Shown piece after piece: positions 24,002 through 32,480 of a stretch of 64,000 bases of DNA. The stretch is taken from positions 186,001 to 250,000 of the forward strand of contig NZ_NERV01000001.1 in the NCBI RefSeq assembly GCF_003063315.1, read 5' to 3'. The stretch's first letter is position 1. Each line of letters opens with the position of its first letter. The notes under the pieces were generated by a model. The model had not been told where the DNA came from, searched no databases, and worked only from the letters and a program-made list of their open reading frames with translations. A program made the translations under genes and the position numbers. The stretch comes from Limnohabitans sp. T6-5. GTDB lineage: Bacteria > Pseudomonadota > Gammaproteobacteria > Burkholderiales > Burkholderiaceae_C.

Positions 24002-24588
24002 TCACGTCAGCAGCAAATGTCGCAAAGCGTCCACGCCCACGGAGGGCTGCACCACCCAGGGCACGACATACAGCCGCTGGGCAAAACCTTGCCGTATCCG
24101 CGCCATCTGCTTGCGCTCGCCCTCCAGACGGGTGCACAGCAATGGATCTCTGGGCTGGGCGGCCAGCACAGACCGATTCATCACCCAGGCATAAGGCTCG
24201 ATCTGCGCTCGCCGCAAATCCTCTTGCAAGGCGGCCGCCTGGGACACCGGCGTGTCTTCCGGCAGCGTCACCAAAATGATGTGCGAGAACGCATGTCCTC
24301 CAGCAACAAGGCCTTTTCGTTCTCGTCCAGCCCCGGCCCCCGCGCAGCCATGATTTTGTCGATGTACTTCCGGGTTTCCAGCTGGGGGTCAATCCTGCTG
24401 AGCTGCAAACCAGGTACTTGCTCGCCCAGCATGGCCGCCACATGGGCCGCCGGGTCGGTCGTACTCAGGTGCACGGTACGGCCTTTTTGCACCAGCCCCA
24501 GTGCCAAAGCAGCCGCCACGGTGGTCTTGCCTACCCCGCCTTTGCCCATGAAAAACAAAAACCGCGCAGGGTTCGTGAGCCAGTTCAT
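24002..24588 (-). pseudogene. arsA: Decayed arsenite-pump ATPase arsA (internal deletion and frameshift)
   Basis: The first 106 codons (24588-24268) encode a good ArsA start: P-loop 'FMGKGGVGKTTVAAALALG', then 'DPAAHVAAMLG' and 'DENEKALLLEDMRS'. The frame then breaks at 'RTSFW' and stops. In another frame the typical ArsA end appears at once ('IILVTLPEDTPVSQAAALQE', 'RRAQIEPYAWVMNRSVL', 'RLYVVPWVVQPSVG') to 24002. The middle, including the DTAPTGH signal region, is missing, so the protein cannot work. It is divergent from the arsR operon, consistent with a relic of a larger arsenic locus. Confidence 0.85.
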
Positions 24589-24678
24589 AGGGTTTGTATC
24601 CTCTCAAAATCGGTCTCACCACTTGTACCCCTTGCCCCCGCCTGCAAACTGGACATGGATCAAATGTGCGCCATTGTC

Positions 24679-24715
24679 TTCACACCGACATATATTTCGA
24701 CTATATTCGAAATAT
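24679..24715 (+). promoter_or_regulatory. ars promoter and ArsR operator, overlapping the arsR start
   Basis: TTCACA (24679-24684), 17-base spacer, TATATT (24702-24707). A perfect inverted repeat ATATTTCG (24692-24699) / CGAAATAT (24708-24715) spans the spacer, the -10 box and the first two bases of the arsR ATG (24714). ArsR bound there would block polymerase, and transcription from about 24714 would be leaderless. Confidence 0.75.
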
Positions 24716-25037
24716 GGAAGAAAAAGACGTGATCCGCGCGCTGGCAGCCCTCGCCCACCCCAACCGCTTGCAGCTGTTTCGAGCCCTGGTGGTGCAAGGC
24801 CCCGAAGGCATGACCCCGGCCGTCATGGCCCAGGCCATGGCCATTCCCGGTGCCACGTTGTCTTTCCATCTCAAGGAATTGCTGCAAGCCGACCTGATCT
24901 CGCAAGAGCGCAGCGGCCGCAACCTGATTTACCGCGCCCGCTTTGAGCGCATGAACGCCGTCCTGAGCTACCTGACCGACAACTGCTGCCAAGGTCAGGC
25001 TTGCCTGCCCGAGTCCGCTACCCCTTGTGATTGCTGA
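24714..25037 (+). CDS. arsR: ArsR-family arsenic-responsive repressor
   Basis: 107 residues. Winged helix: 'VIRALAALAHPNRLQLFRAL', 'GMTPAVMAQAMAIPGATLSF' and 'HLKELLQADLISQERSGRNL'. Five cysteines cluster in the C-terminal tail ('NCCQGQACLPESATPCDC'), a place used for As(III) binding in one ArsR subtype, rather than in the classical helix-3 site. It represses its own operon (arsR-arsC-acr3) through the palindrome at its start codon and releases it on arsenite binding. Confidence 0.92.
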   Translation: MEEKDVIRALAALAHPNRLQLFRALVVQGPEGMTPAVMAQAMAIPGATLSFHLKELLQADLISQERSGRNLIYRARFERMNAVLSYLTDNCCQGQACLPESATPCDC

Positions 25038-25044
25038 ACACACC

Positions 25045-25557
25045 ATGACCACTTCACGCCCTTTGAACGTCCTTTTTCTGTGCACCCACAACTCGGCGCG
25101 CAGCATCCTGGCAGAAGCCCTGCTCAACCACATCGGCCAAGGCCACTTCAAGGCTTTTTCTGCAGGCAGCAGCCCACGCGAGAACCAACAACCCCATCCC
25201 TTGGGGCTGAAAGTTCTGGAAAACGCAGGCATCCCGATTCACGGCCTGCGCAGCAAAAGCTGGGACGAATTTGCCACGCCCAATGCGCCTCACATGGACT
25301 TGGTCATCACCGTCTGTGACAACGCCGCAGGCGAAGTTTGTCCCTATTGGCCAGGCCAACCCGCCACCGCCCACTGGGGCTACCCAGACCCTTCTGCAAG
25401 CGACGCATCCGATGAGGTCAAAACCGAAGCCTTCAAGCACACCCTGATCGCCATCAAACAGCGCCTTGAATTGCTGGTGAATTTGCCCAGCGACCGCCTG
25501 AATGCGCTGAGCCTGCAAGACACGGCCCGTCAGCTGGCCCATCAACCAGGCGCTTGA
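25045..25557 (+). CDS. arsC: Arsenate reductase, low-molecular-weight phosphatase type
   Basis: 170 residues. The P-loop of LMW-phosphatase-like arsenate reductases is present near the N-terminus: 'VLFLCTHNSARSILAEALLN' (C-x5-R). 'PHMDLVITVCDNAAGEVCPY' brings the Asp/Cys region, and 'WGYPDPSA' the DP motif. It reduces arsenate to arsenite for export by the next gene product. The gene starts 7 bases after arsR; a GTG at 25027 would overlap arsR and is possible. Confidence 0.9.
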   Translation: MTTSRPLNVLFLCTHNSARSILAEALLNHIGQGHFKAFSAGSSPRENQQPHPLGLKVLENAGIPIHGLRSKSWDEFATPNAPHMDLVITVCDNAAGEVCPYWPGQPATAHWGYPDPSASDASDEVKTEAFKHTLIAIKQRLELLVNLPSDRLNALSLQDTARQLAHQPGA

Positions 25558-25559
25558 TC

Positions 25560-26588
25560 ATGGGACGCTTTGAACGCTATCTGACCCTTTGGGTTTTTCT
25601 GTGCATCCTGGTGGGCATGGCTTTGGGGCAGGTTTTCCCCGGGGTCTTCCAGGCCATCGGTCGACTCGAAGTGGCGCATGTCAATTTGCCTGTGGGTGTA
25701 CTGATCTGGGTGATGATCATCCCGATGCTGATCAAGGTGGACTTCCGGGCTCTGGGTGAAGTGCGCCAGCATCTCAAGGGCATTGGCGTGACTTTGGTCG
25801 TGAACTGGTTGGTCAAGCCCTTTTCCATGGCCTTTTTGGGCTGGCTGTTCATCCGCCACTGGTTTGCGCCTTGGCTGCCCCCCGAGCAGATCGACAGCTA
25901 CATTGCAGGCCTGATTCTTCTGGCTGCGGCGCCATGCACCGCCATGGTGTTTGTCTGGAGCCGACTGACCCAGGGCGACCCCTTGTTCACCCTGTCTCAG
26001 GTGGCCTTGAATGACAGCATCATGGTCTTTGCGTTCGCCCCTCTGGTCGCCTTTTTGCTCGGCCTGTCAGCCATCACGGTGCCCTGGGACACCCTGCTGA
26101 CCTCGGTGCTGTTGTACATCGTGGTCCCGGTGGCCTTGGCCCAGTGGCTCAGGCATGCCCTGCTGCAACGCGGCCCGAAAGCTTTTGACAGAACCATGGC
26201 CCGGATCGGGCCGTGGTCCATCACCGCGCTGCTGGCCACGCTGGTGTTGCTCTTTGCATTCCAAGGCAAGGCTATTTGGCAGCAACCCCTGGTGATTGGG
26301 CTGCTGGCGGTGCCCATCCTGATTCAGGTGATTTTCAATTCGTCTCTGGCCTATTTGCTCAACCATGCCCTTGGCGAGAAACACAACATTGCCGCTCCCT
26401 CAGCCTTGATTGGAGCCTCCAACTTCTTTGAACTCGCCGTGGCTGCCGCCATCAGCCTGTTTGGCTTTCACTCGGGGGCCGCTTTGGCCACCGTGGTCGG
26501 TGTGCTGATTGAGGTGCCGGTCATGCTCCTGGTGGTCTATATCGTCAACCGGACCCGACCTTGGTACGAAGGCCCAACCCTCACATGA
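25560..26588 (+). CDS. Arsenite efflux permease, ACR3 family
   Basis: 342 residues from ATG 25560, ten membrane segments. ACR3 landmarks are visible: 'VLIWVMIIPMLIKVDF', 'AAPCTAMVFVWSRLTQGDP' with the conserved Cys, 'QVALNDSIMVFAF', and 'ALIGASNFFELAVAAAISLF' with the conserved Glu. It exports arsenite driven by the proton gradient. Third gene of the ars operon, starting 2 bases after arsC; its stop overlaps the tail of the convergent Crp-PAS gene by 8 bases. Confidence 0.93.
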   Translation: MGRFERYLTLWVFLCILVGMALGQVFPGVFQAIGRLEVAHVNLPVGVLIWVMIIPMLIKVDFRALGEVRQHLKGIGVTLVVNWLVKPFSMAFLGWLFIRHWFAPWLPPEQIDSYIAGLILLAAAPCTAMVFVWSRLTQGDPLFTLSQVALNDSIMVFAFAPLVAFLLGLSAITVPWDTLLTSVLLYIVVPVALAQWLRHALLQRGPKAFDRTMARIGPWSITALLATLVLLFAFQGKAIWQQPLVIGLLAVPILIQVIFNSSLAYLLNHALGEKHNIAAPSALIGASNFFELAVAAAISLFGFHSGAALATVVGVLIEVPVMLLVVYIVNRTRPWYEGPTLT

Positions 26589-27963
26589 ACCAGAACTCTG
26601 AAGATCCGGAACTCGGCCGAAGTGACTCCTGTTGAGGAACATCCCTGTAAACCGCCTGACAATCAAATTTGTCTAAGCCCGGCTGGCCTGATGCTGAGCA
26701 GGCATTCCCGGTCGGGGTGGACGGGGCTGAAATTTGTCGAGAACCCGAATCTTTGAGCGCCTGCATGGCGGGTTGCTTGAGCACAAAGTCCTGCTGCTGA
26801 CGTTCCCGCGCCAGCAGTTGAGTCAGCTGTTTTCTTTCTTCTGTCACATCAATCATCACCAAAGAGCATTCTTCACCCGACTCATCCAATGTGCCGTCAA
26901 TTCGCACCATCATTTCCGCACGATGCTCGGTCCCTGACAGCGTGATCTCCAAGTGGTGACGGCACTTGCCACTGAGCACAGCTTGGTGAAAATCCCGAAA
27001 CCGACTCTGATCATCTGTCGGTATGAATTCCAAAAAGGAGTGATGGTAGCCATTGGAGCGCTGAATACCCAGCATGATGGCGCCAGTCAAATTGGTTTGA
27101 ACCACCTGGCATTGACGGTCCAGACTCACAAAACCCACTGGGGCGAAGTCATACGCATCCTGGTATTTTTGTAACAAGCTCAGATCAGGCGCTGACTGTG
27201 CCTCATCGGCCATGGGTGTATGCGCCTCGTCAGTACCGCAAGCGCGCAATGCCCGTTCATGCAAACGCTGCGTCTCTGAGGTCACCAGCGAAAAACACTC
27301 ACACACCTGCTGGGTCAAGCCCTCGCGGTCCAAGACCGTGATTTTCCCGCGTCCGCTGGCCACCAATCCTGATGCCTGCAATTTACCCAACGCCTGAGTC
27401 ACGGACTCCCGACGCACCCCCAACATGTGGGCAATCATTTCATGCGTGATCTTGATGGGGTCGTGTAACAGCTGATCACTGTTGAACAGCAGCCAGTAAC
27501 ACAGGCGCTCGCTGACTGCATGGTGGCCGATGCAAACAATGCTTTGAGAAATTTGCGTGATCAAGGTCTGAACATACGACAAAGACAATTGTTGCAAAGC
27601 CCTGGAGTGAAGCAGTTCGGCTTCAAAGGCTTCGGCGGACATTCTGAAAGCACACCCGGCACGCTGCACCATCACGCGATGATTCATGGATGCCCCACCC
27701 AAAACGAGCGGAATCCCCACCAGCCCATCGCGCCCTGTCATGGCCAGTTCGGAACTTTCTCCATCTTGGGTGTGCGACACCAGGGATGTGGTGCAAGTGA
27801 TTGGAAAATAAACAAAATCCAAAGCTTCCCCTGGTTCATAAATCACCTGACCAGAGACCAGATCCACAGGTTTCAGGTGCTCGACCATGCGGGTATATTG
27901 ACTCAATGGCAATGCGGCCAGAATACGATTTCTGCGGGCACTTTCAAGCATGGGGTAAGGCAT
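26581..27963 (-). CDS. Crp/Fnr-type regulator fused to a PAS domain
   Basis: 460 residues, about twice a Crp protein. Residues 15-150 form the cyclic-nucleotide-like beta barrel ('LVSGQVIYEPGEALDFVYFP', 'MTGRDGLVGIPLVLGG'), residues 165-235 the Crp helix-turn-helix ('ITHEMIAHMLGVRRESVTQA', 'LGKLQASGLVASGRGKI'). A PAS domain follows (about 265-390, 'AYDFAPVGFVSLDRQCQVVQ', 'FRDFHQAVLSGKCRHHLEI'), then a Ser/Pro-rich tail. No Fnr-type cysteine cluster is seen. The signal is unknown. Divergent from a decayed gene for a Cys-rich secreted protein, which may have been a target. Confidence 0.85.
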   Translation of the reverse strand: MPYPMLESARRNRILAALPLSQYTRMVEHLKPVDLVSGQVIYEPGEALDFVYFPITCTTSLVSHTQDGESSELAMTGRDGLVGIPLVLGGASMNHRVMVQRAGCAFRMSAEAFEAELLHSRALQQLSLSYVQTLITQISQSIVCIGHHAVSERLCYWLLFNSDQLLHDPIKITHEMIAHMLGVRRESVTQALGKLQASGLVASGRGKITVLDREGLTQQVCECFSLVTSETQRLHERALRACGTDEAHTPMADEAQSAPDLSLLQKYQDAYDFAPVGFVSLDRQCQVVQTNLTGAIMLGIQRSNGYHHSFLEFIPTDDQSRFRDFHQAVLSGKCRHHLEITLSGTEHRAEMMVRIDGTLDESGEECSLVMIDVTEERKQLTQLLARERQQQDFVLKQPAMQALKDSGSRQISAPSTPTGNACSASGQPGLDKFDCQAVYRDVPQQESLRPSSGSSEFWFM

Positions 27964-28323
27964 ACAAAATCCCTTTCAGGCGTGATGGAAATTCAAGCTG
28001 ATCCAGCTCTCCCGCCAGTGGGAAAATGACTCGGCCACACCACCACCAGCTCACTTACATGGTGCGTGAATTCCACGTCGACTTCCATTGATCAAACGAT
28101 GTGAATCCGTTGGCATACAGATATATATCGTTGGGTCATACCTGAAAAAAGTCCTCCTCCCCCCACCGTGAATCAACAGACTGATCAACAATCCGTGCAT
28201 GAACCACCAAAAACAACTGATGTGGGGCAAAAGACTGAAAAGATCAACTGCTGCCCAGAGCGGATCCTGAGTTCAGCATGCCTGCATCCCCTGCCCTGTA
28301 ACCCGTATCAAAAAGGATGAGCC
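27964..28323. other. Intergenic region between Crp-PAS gene and decayed gene
   Basis: 360 bases without a credible gene. It has TTGATCAA at 28088-28095 and an alternating ATATATAT-like tract near 28122-28131 that could serve a promoter, but no clean -35/-10 pair or full Fnr box could be established. Confidence 0.5.
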
Positions 28324-28905
28324 ATGAACGATTCCACCTGCATTTGCTGTCCATCGTCATCGGCATGGCATTGACGGGGAAGTTGCCACGCAGAGCATGA
28401 CCCGAGCCGAATACCAGACCGAAAAGAACAAAATCAGTGCAGACTACAAAGCGGCTAAAACGATTTGTGCGGCATCCAAAGACCACGGCAAAGACGTGTG
28501 CATGTCGCAAGCCCATAGCGATGAAAAAAAAGCCAAAGCCCAACAGGAAGATCGCTTGAAACCCACATTGAAAAGCCACGACCAAACTGAAGTGGTGAAA
28601 GCCGAAACCAACTATGCGATGGCCAAGGTGCGCTGTAATGAATCCACGGGAAAAGACAAGGACAACTGCCTACAGGCAGCCCAAGCGACTGGGAAAACTG
28701 CAAAAAATCAGGCCAAAACAGACTTGAAAACTGCCGAAAAAAAACCGCACCCCAGCACAAAGAAGCCTAACAGGCAGAAAAGGAAAAATGTGACGCCATG
28801 AGCGGGATCAACAAAATCGAGTGCCAGCGCAAAGCCCATCTCAAATTGACCGAATCAACGTCTGTCTACACAGGGCCCGGAGGAACATCGGGACGGTCTT
28901 ACTGA
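28324..28905 (+). pseudogene. Decayed secreted protein with Cys-pair repeats
   Basis: The main open stretch (28397-28801) encodes 'MTRAEYQTEKNKISADYKAA' and two copies of a K-x-x-C ... KD-x-C unit ('KTICAASKDHGKDVCMSQA', 'KVRCNESTGKDKDNCLQAA'). A signal-peptide-like segment ('HLHLLSIVIGMALTG') lies upstream in another frame, behind an ATG at 28324. A third Cys unit ('EKEKCDAMSGINKIECQRKA') lies downstream in a third frame, after an in-frame TAA at about 28770. Small frameshifts plus this stop break one ancestral protein, a family I recall from Burkholderiales beside Crp-type regulators. Confidence 0.75.
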
Positions 28906-29013
28906 CCATTTTGATGGCTCTGCTCAATGAGCCCCATGGCGCAACACCCTCCTCATGGGCCCCAACAGTGAGGCCGATCCCCCCTTTAAAAGAGAGGAAA
29001 TGCCACTGAAAAA

Positions 29014-29685
29014 TCAGAAGTTCAATGTCTTCACGCCTTGCGCCGTGCCCAGCAAGCAGACCTGGGCTTTTTGCAGGGCAAACACGCCCACCGTGACCAC
29101 GCCGGGCCATTGGCTGACGGTGTTCTCAAAAGCCACCGGATCGGTGATCTTCAAACCCTTCACATCCACAATGTGCTGGCCGTTGTCGGTGACCAGGGGC
29201 TGGCCGTCTTTGAGGCGTACGGCCGCCGTTGCGCCCATGGCCACAAACTGGCGCATCACGCGCGCAGTGGCCATGGGGATGACTTCGACCGGCAAAGGGA
29301 AAGCGCCCAAAGCGTCGACCAGCTTGCTCTCGTCGGCAATGCAGACAAACTGCTTGGACTGAGCGGCCACGATTTTTTCGCGGGTGAGCGCCGCACCACC
29401 GCCCTTGACCATGTGGCCCTGATGGTCGATTTCGTCTGCACCGTCGATGTAGACCGACAGGCTCTCGACCTCGTTGCAGTCGAACACCGGAATGCCCAGC
29501 GCTTTCAGACGCACCGTAGAGGCTTCTGAGCTGGACACGGCGCCTTTGATCTGGTCTTTCATCGTGGCCAGCGCGTCGAGAAAAAAGTTGACGGTGGAGC
29601 CCGTGCCCACGCCGACGATCTCGCCAGGGACAACGTATTTCAGGGCGGCTTGGCCCACCAGGGCTTTGAGTTCGTCTTGTGTCAT
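29014..29685 (-). CDS. rpiA: Ribose-5-phosphate isomerase A
   Basis: 223 residues from ATG 29685; the frame upstream is open but overlaps the divergent pyrD leader. RpiA motifs: '[17 protein letters not shown]', '[18 protein letters not shown]', '[20 protein letters not shown]' with the catalytic Asp and Lys, and '[18 protein letters not shown]'. Interconverts ribose-5-phosphate and ribulose-5-phosphate. The 104-base gap to pyrD holds the divergent promoters. Confidence 0.95.
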   Translation of the reverse strand: MTQDELKALVGQAALKYVVPGEIVGVGTGSTVNFFLDALATMKDQIKGAVSSSEASTVRLKALGIPVFDCNEVESLSVYIDGADEIDHQGHMVKGGGAALTREKIVAAQSKQFVCIADESKLVDALGAFPLPVEVIPMATARVMRQFVAMGATAAVRLKDGQPLVTDNGQHIVDVKGLKITDPVAFENTVSQWPGVVTVGVFALQKAQVCLLGTAQGVKTLNF

Positions 29686-29789
29686 GGAGGTGGCTTGGTT
29701 GAATGGACAAAAAAGGCAGGCCGGGGTTTGCGACAATCGGGACAACCCATTCATTCGCCGCAGACCCTGCGCAAGTCCGGAATTATCCA

Positions 29790-30833
29790 ATGTCCCTGAT
29801 CCCTTACGCCCTCGCCCGCTCCTTTTTGTTCAAGATGGACCCTGAAGAAGCCCACGAACTGACCATCGAGGGCCTGGCCCGCACCCAAAACACCCCGCTC
29901 GACCGCGTCTACCGCCAGCCCTTTGTGGCTCAGCCGGTCACGTTGGCCGGTCTGCATTTTCCCAATCGCGTGGGCCTGGCTGCTGGCTTGGACAAAAACG
30001 CCCGTTGCATCGACGGTCTGGGCGCCATGGGATTTGGCTTTGTCGAAGTGGGCACCGTCACACCCAAGGCGCAACCGGGCAACCCCAAGCCCCGCATGTT
30101 CCGCCTGCCCGAAGCGCAAGCCCTGATCAACCGCCTGGGCTTCAACAACGACGGGCTGGACGCCTTCATCGCCAACGTCAAGCGTTCCAAGTTTCGCCAG
30201 CAAGGTCGCTTGCTGGGCCTGAACATCGGCAAGAACGCCGCCACCCCGATTGAAAACGCTACCGACGATTATTTGATCGCGCTGGCAGGCGTGTACCCAC
30301 ATGCCGACTATGTGACCGTCAACATCTCCAGCCCCAACACCAAGAACTTGCGCGCCTTGCAAAGCGACGAAGCGCTCGACGGCCTGCTGGGCGCCCTGGT
30401 GGCGCGGCGCGAAGAACTGGCTGCCGAGCACGGCCGCCGCGTGCCCATGTTCCTCAAAATCGCGCCCGACTTGGACGAAACCCAAGTCGGCGTGATCGCC
30501 GCCACGCTGCAAAAGCACGGCATGGACGGCGTGATCGCCACCAACACCACCTTGGCCCGCGAAGCCGTGAGTGGCCTGCCGCATGCCGAAGAAATGGGCG
30601 GCCTGTCAGGTGCGCCAGTTTTTGAGGGCAGCAACCGCGTGATCCGCTTGCTGCGCGCCGCCCTGGGCAAAAACTTCCCCATCATTGGTGTGGGCGGCAT
30701 CCTGAGCGGCCACGACGCGATCGCCAAGATCGAGGCCGGGGCCGACGTGGTGCAGATCTACACAGGCCTCATCTACAAAGGCCCAGCACTGGTGACCGAA
30801 GTGGCCAGCGCCTTGCAGCAGATGAAGCGCTGA
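29790..30833 (+). CDS. pyrD: Dihydroorotate dehydrogenase (quinone), class 2
   Basis: 347 residues from ATG 29790. N-terminal membrane-associating helices ('[20 protein letters not shown]'), then the FMN barrel: '[20 protein letters not shown]', '[20 protein letters not shown]', '[17 protein letters not shown]' with the class 2 catalytic Ser, '[11 protein letters not shown]', '[11 protein letters not shown]' and '[20 protein letters not shown]'. Oxidises dihydroorotate to orotate and passes electrons to quinone in pyrimidine synthesis. Confidence 0.96.
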   Translation: MSLIPYALARSFLFKMDPEEAHELTIEGLARTQNTPLDRVYRQPFVAQPVTLAGLHFPNRVGLAAGLDKNARCIDGLGAMGFGFVEVGTVTPKAQPGNPKPRMFRLPEAQALINRLGFNNDGLDAFIANVKRSKFRQQGRLLGLNIGKNAATPIENATDDYLIALAGVYPHADYVTVNISSPNTKNLRALQSDEALDGLLGALVARREELAAEHGRRVPMFLKIAPDLDETQVGVIAATLQKHGMDGVIATNTTLAREAVSGLPHAEEMGGLSGAPVFEGSNRVIRLLRAALGKNFPIIGVGGILSGHDAIAKIEAGADVVQIYTGLIYKGPALVTEVASALQQMKR

Positions 30834-30858
30834 GCCCTGAGAATCCCTTGGCGAGTTG

Positions 30859-31149
30859 TCACGGCTGCGCAGGGTGCTCTGCCAAGTAGTTCCTCAAAGC
30901 CTGGTTGATGCGCGTTTGCCAGCCCTGTCCTTGGGCACGAAACGCCTCTAGGATGTCCTTGTCCAGGCGGATGGCCACCTGCTCCTTGACGCCACTGCCC
31001 GCAGGCCTGCCGCGTTTGCGGACCAACGCCAAACCGTGCGCCAACTCCTCAGGCGTTGCCGGGCGCTCGTCCTCGTCCTGGCCATCCCACACATAAGGCG
31101 CTTCGCGCTCTTTGGCCTTCAACGCCGTGATCACGTCTTTACGGCTCAT
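30859..31149 (-). CDS. brnA: BrnA-type antitoxin
   Basis: 96 residues from ATG 31149, which lies 11 bases inside the end of brnT. The C-terminal half shows the BrnA/ribbon-helix-helix pattern 'RGRPAGSGVKEQVAIRLDKD', 'ILEAFRAQGQGWQTRINQAL' and 'RNYLAEHP'. BrnA neutralises BrnT and represses their shared promoter. Toxin-first order and the overlap match known brnTA operons. Confidence 0.88.
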   Translation of the reverse strand: MSRKDVITALKAKEREAPYVWDGQDEDERPATPEELAHGLALVRKRGRPAGSGVKEQVAIRLDKDILEAFRAQGQGWQTRINQALRNYLAEHPAQP

Positions 31150-31438
31150 CGCATTCGTTTTCGATCCAGACAAGGTAAGCCTCTCTTTCTTCGCGGCTGG
31201 CACGGCGGAAACTGATGACCCGGATCGACGCATCGCGCGACGTGTGCACCACCGTCAAGACAGCCAAAAAACCCATGGCATAAGACATGGACAAAATTCT
31301 TGGCTCGTTGCCGCGAACCACCGGAATGTCCAGCCGATAGCGTGAATCGAGGACAACACCTGCCAAGGCAAAGTCCAGACCGTGCTTGCGCAGGTTGATT
31401 TGCCTTTTGGTTTCATCCCAACTCAACTTGGCATCCAT
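31139..31438 (-). CDS. brnT: BrnT-type toxin (ribonuclease)
   Basis: 99 residues from ATG 31438. BrnT features: 'WDETKRQINLRKHGLDFALA' at the start, 'DSRYRLDIPVVRGNEPRILS' and the basic end 'IRVISFRRASREEREAYLVW'. BrnT adopts a RelE-like fold and cleaves RNA. An excellent promoter lies directly upstream (31445-31473), placing transcription start on the ATG itself. Confidence 0.9.
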   Translation of the reverse strand: MDAKLSWDETKRQINLRKHGLDFALAGVVLDSRYRLDIPVVRGNEPRILSMSYAMGFLAVLTVVHTSRDASIRVISFRRASREEREAYLVWIENECDEP

Positions 31439-31444
31439 TGAATT

Positions 31445-31473
31445 AATGTAGATGCAAATAATCAAGCTGTCAA
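31445..31473 (-). promoter_or_regulatory. Promoter of brnTA (leaderless)
   Basis: On the minus strand TTGACA (31473-31468), 17-base spacer, TACATT (31450-31445). The predicted start of transcription coincides with the brnT ATG at 31438. Confidence 0.85.
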
Positions 31474-31508
31474 GGCTTTTAGACCATTGGTGAACTCAGT
31501 CCCTGAGC

Positions 31509-32327
31509 TCAGTCCTTGAAATACACCAGTTGGTGCGTGCTCGCCAGCAGCTGACCTTCGGGACTCCACAGCTCGCCGGTCTGGTCAAAGTAGCCGTGGC
31601 GGTAGTTGAGTGCCTTGGCCACACCCAGCACATGGCGCGTGCCAACCTGCGCCAGCAAGGCGCTGTCGGCGTGGAAATAGGTGGTGAGGGACACCGTGCC
31701 AATCAAGGCGCGGCGACGGCGGCGGATGTAGATGCGCGGGAAGAAGCTGTCGCTGATGGCGACCAATGAGGCAAAGTCCATCGCCCGCTCGGGCTCGTCG
31801 CGCACCCACAAGGTTGAGCGCGAATGGGCTTGCTCCTGCTCGTCAAAGGCAGCGGGGAACGCGCCTTCGACAAAGCGCATGTCGTAACGCTGCGGCCAGG
31901 CGGGCATACCCTTCACGGGCATGCGGGGCACGGCGTCGGGCGCGGGCACGTTGGCGGGCATCACGGCCTCCACGTCTGACCAGGTCTCGCGCCGCACGGC
32001 AAACACGGCTGTGGCGGTGGCCACCACGCCTTCGGTCTGATGGGCTTCGATGATCCAGTGCTGGGTCGATCGGTTGGTGCGCACGGGTCGCGCCACAAAA
32101 CGGATCTCGCCATCGGCCACCGGAGCCGCAAAGTTGACCGTAAGGGCCACGGGTTCGCCCAAGCGCTCTGGGTGCAGCATGGCCGACTGCAGCAACTGCG
32201 CCGAAGTGGTGCCACCAAAGGGCCCAATCATGTTGGCGTAGGCTGGGTGGGTCGCGCCCGTGAATTCGTGGGGCAAGTCCTGACGCTCTGAGGCTTTCAG
32301 GTCAATGGCTTCGTCGAGAGGGTGCAT
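31509..32327 (-). CDS. Acyl-CoA thioesterase, double hot-dog (TesB-like)
   Basis: 272 residues with two hot-dog halves. First half: 'HPAYANMIGPFGGTTSAQLL', 'GEPVALTVNFAAPVADGEIR', 'ATATAVFAVRRETW'. Second half: 'STLWVRDEPERAMDFASLVA', 'VSLTTYFHADSALLAQVGTR' and 'GYFDQTGELWSPEGQLLAST'. Such proteins hydrolyse acyl-CoA esters; the substrate is not evident. It stands alone between brnTA and the oxidoreductase gene. Confidence 0.85.
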   Translation of the reverse strand: MHPLDEAIDLKASERQDLPHEFTGATHPAYANMIGPFGGTTSAQLLQSAMLHPERLGEPVALTVNFAAPVADGEIRFVARPVRTNRSTQHWIIEAHQTEGVVATATAVFAVRRETWSDVEAVMPANVPAPDAVPRMPVKGMPAWPQRYDMRFVEGAFPAAFDEQEQAHSRSTLWVRDEPERAMDFASLVAISDSFFPRIYIRRRRRALIGTVSLTTYFHADSALLAQVGTRHVLGVAKALNYRHGYFDQTGELWSPEGQLLASTHQLVYFKD

Positions 32328-32359
32328 GCGAAAAATGGGGCTGGTGGATCATGGTGTCT

Positions 32360-32432
32360 TCGCGACGAGGGCGTCGCTCCCACACGTTGGACAATGGCCT
32401 TGTCTCTGTGGGAGCCGCGCCCTCGCGGCGAT
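32360..32432. repeat. GGAGCGGCGCCCTCGCCGCGAT-type palindromic repeat, copy 1
   Basis: An inverted pair of the dispersed element: CGCGACGAGGGCGTCGCTCC at the left and GGAGCCGCGCCCTCGCGGCG at the right. Two further copies lie at 33622-33697 and 36968-37049, all intergenic. Confidence 0.8.
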
Positions 32433-32480
32433 CAAGTGCAGCATAGGTGCACGCCGGAGCCTGCGCTGTCTCACAAGCGA

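Noticed and set aside
28397-28801. Intact 134-residue Lys-rich protein
   Set aside because: Signal peptide and third Cys unit lie in other frames, so the open part is better seen as a fragment of a decayed gene.
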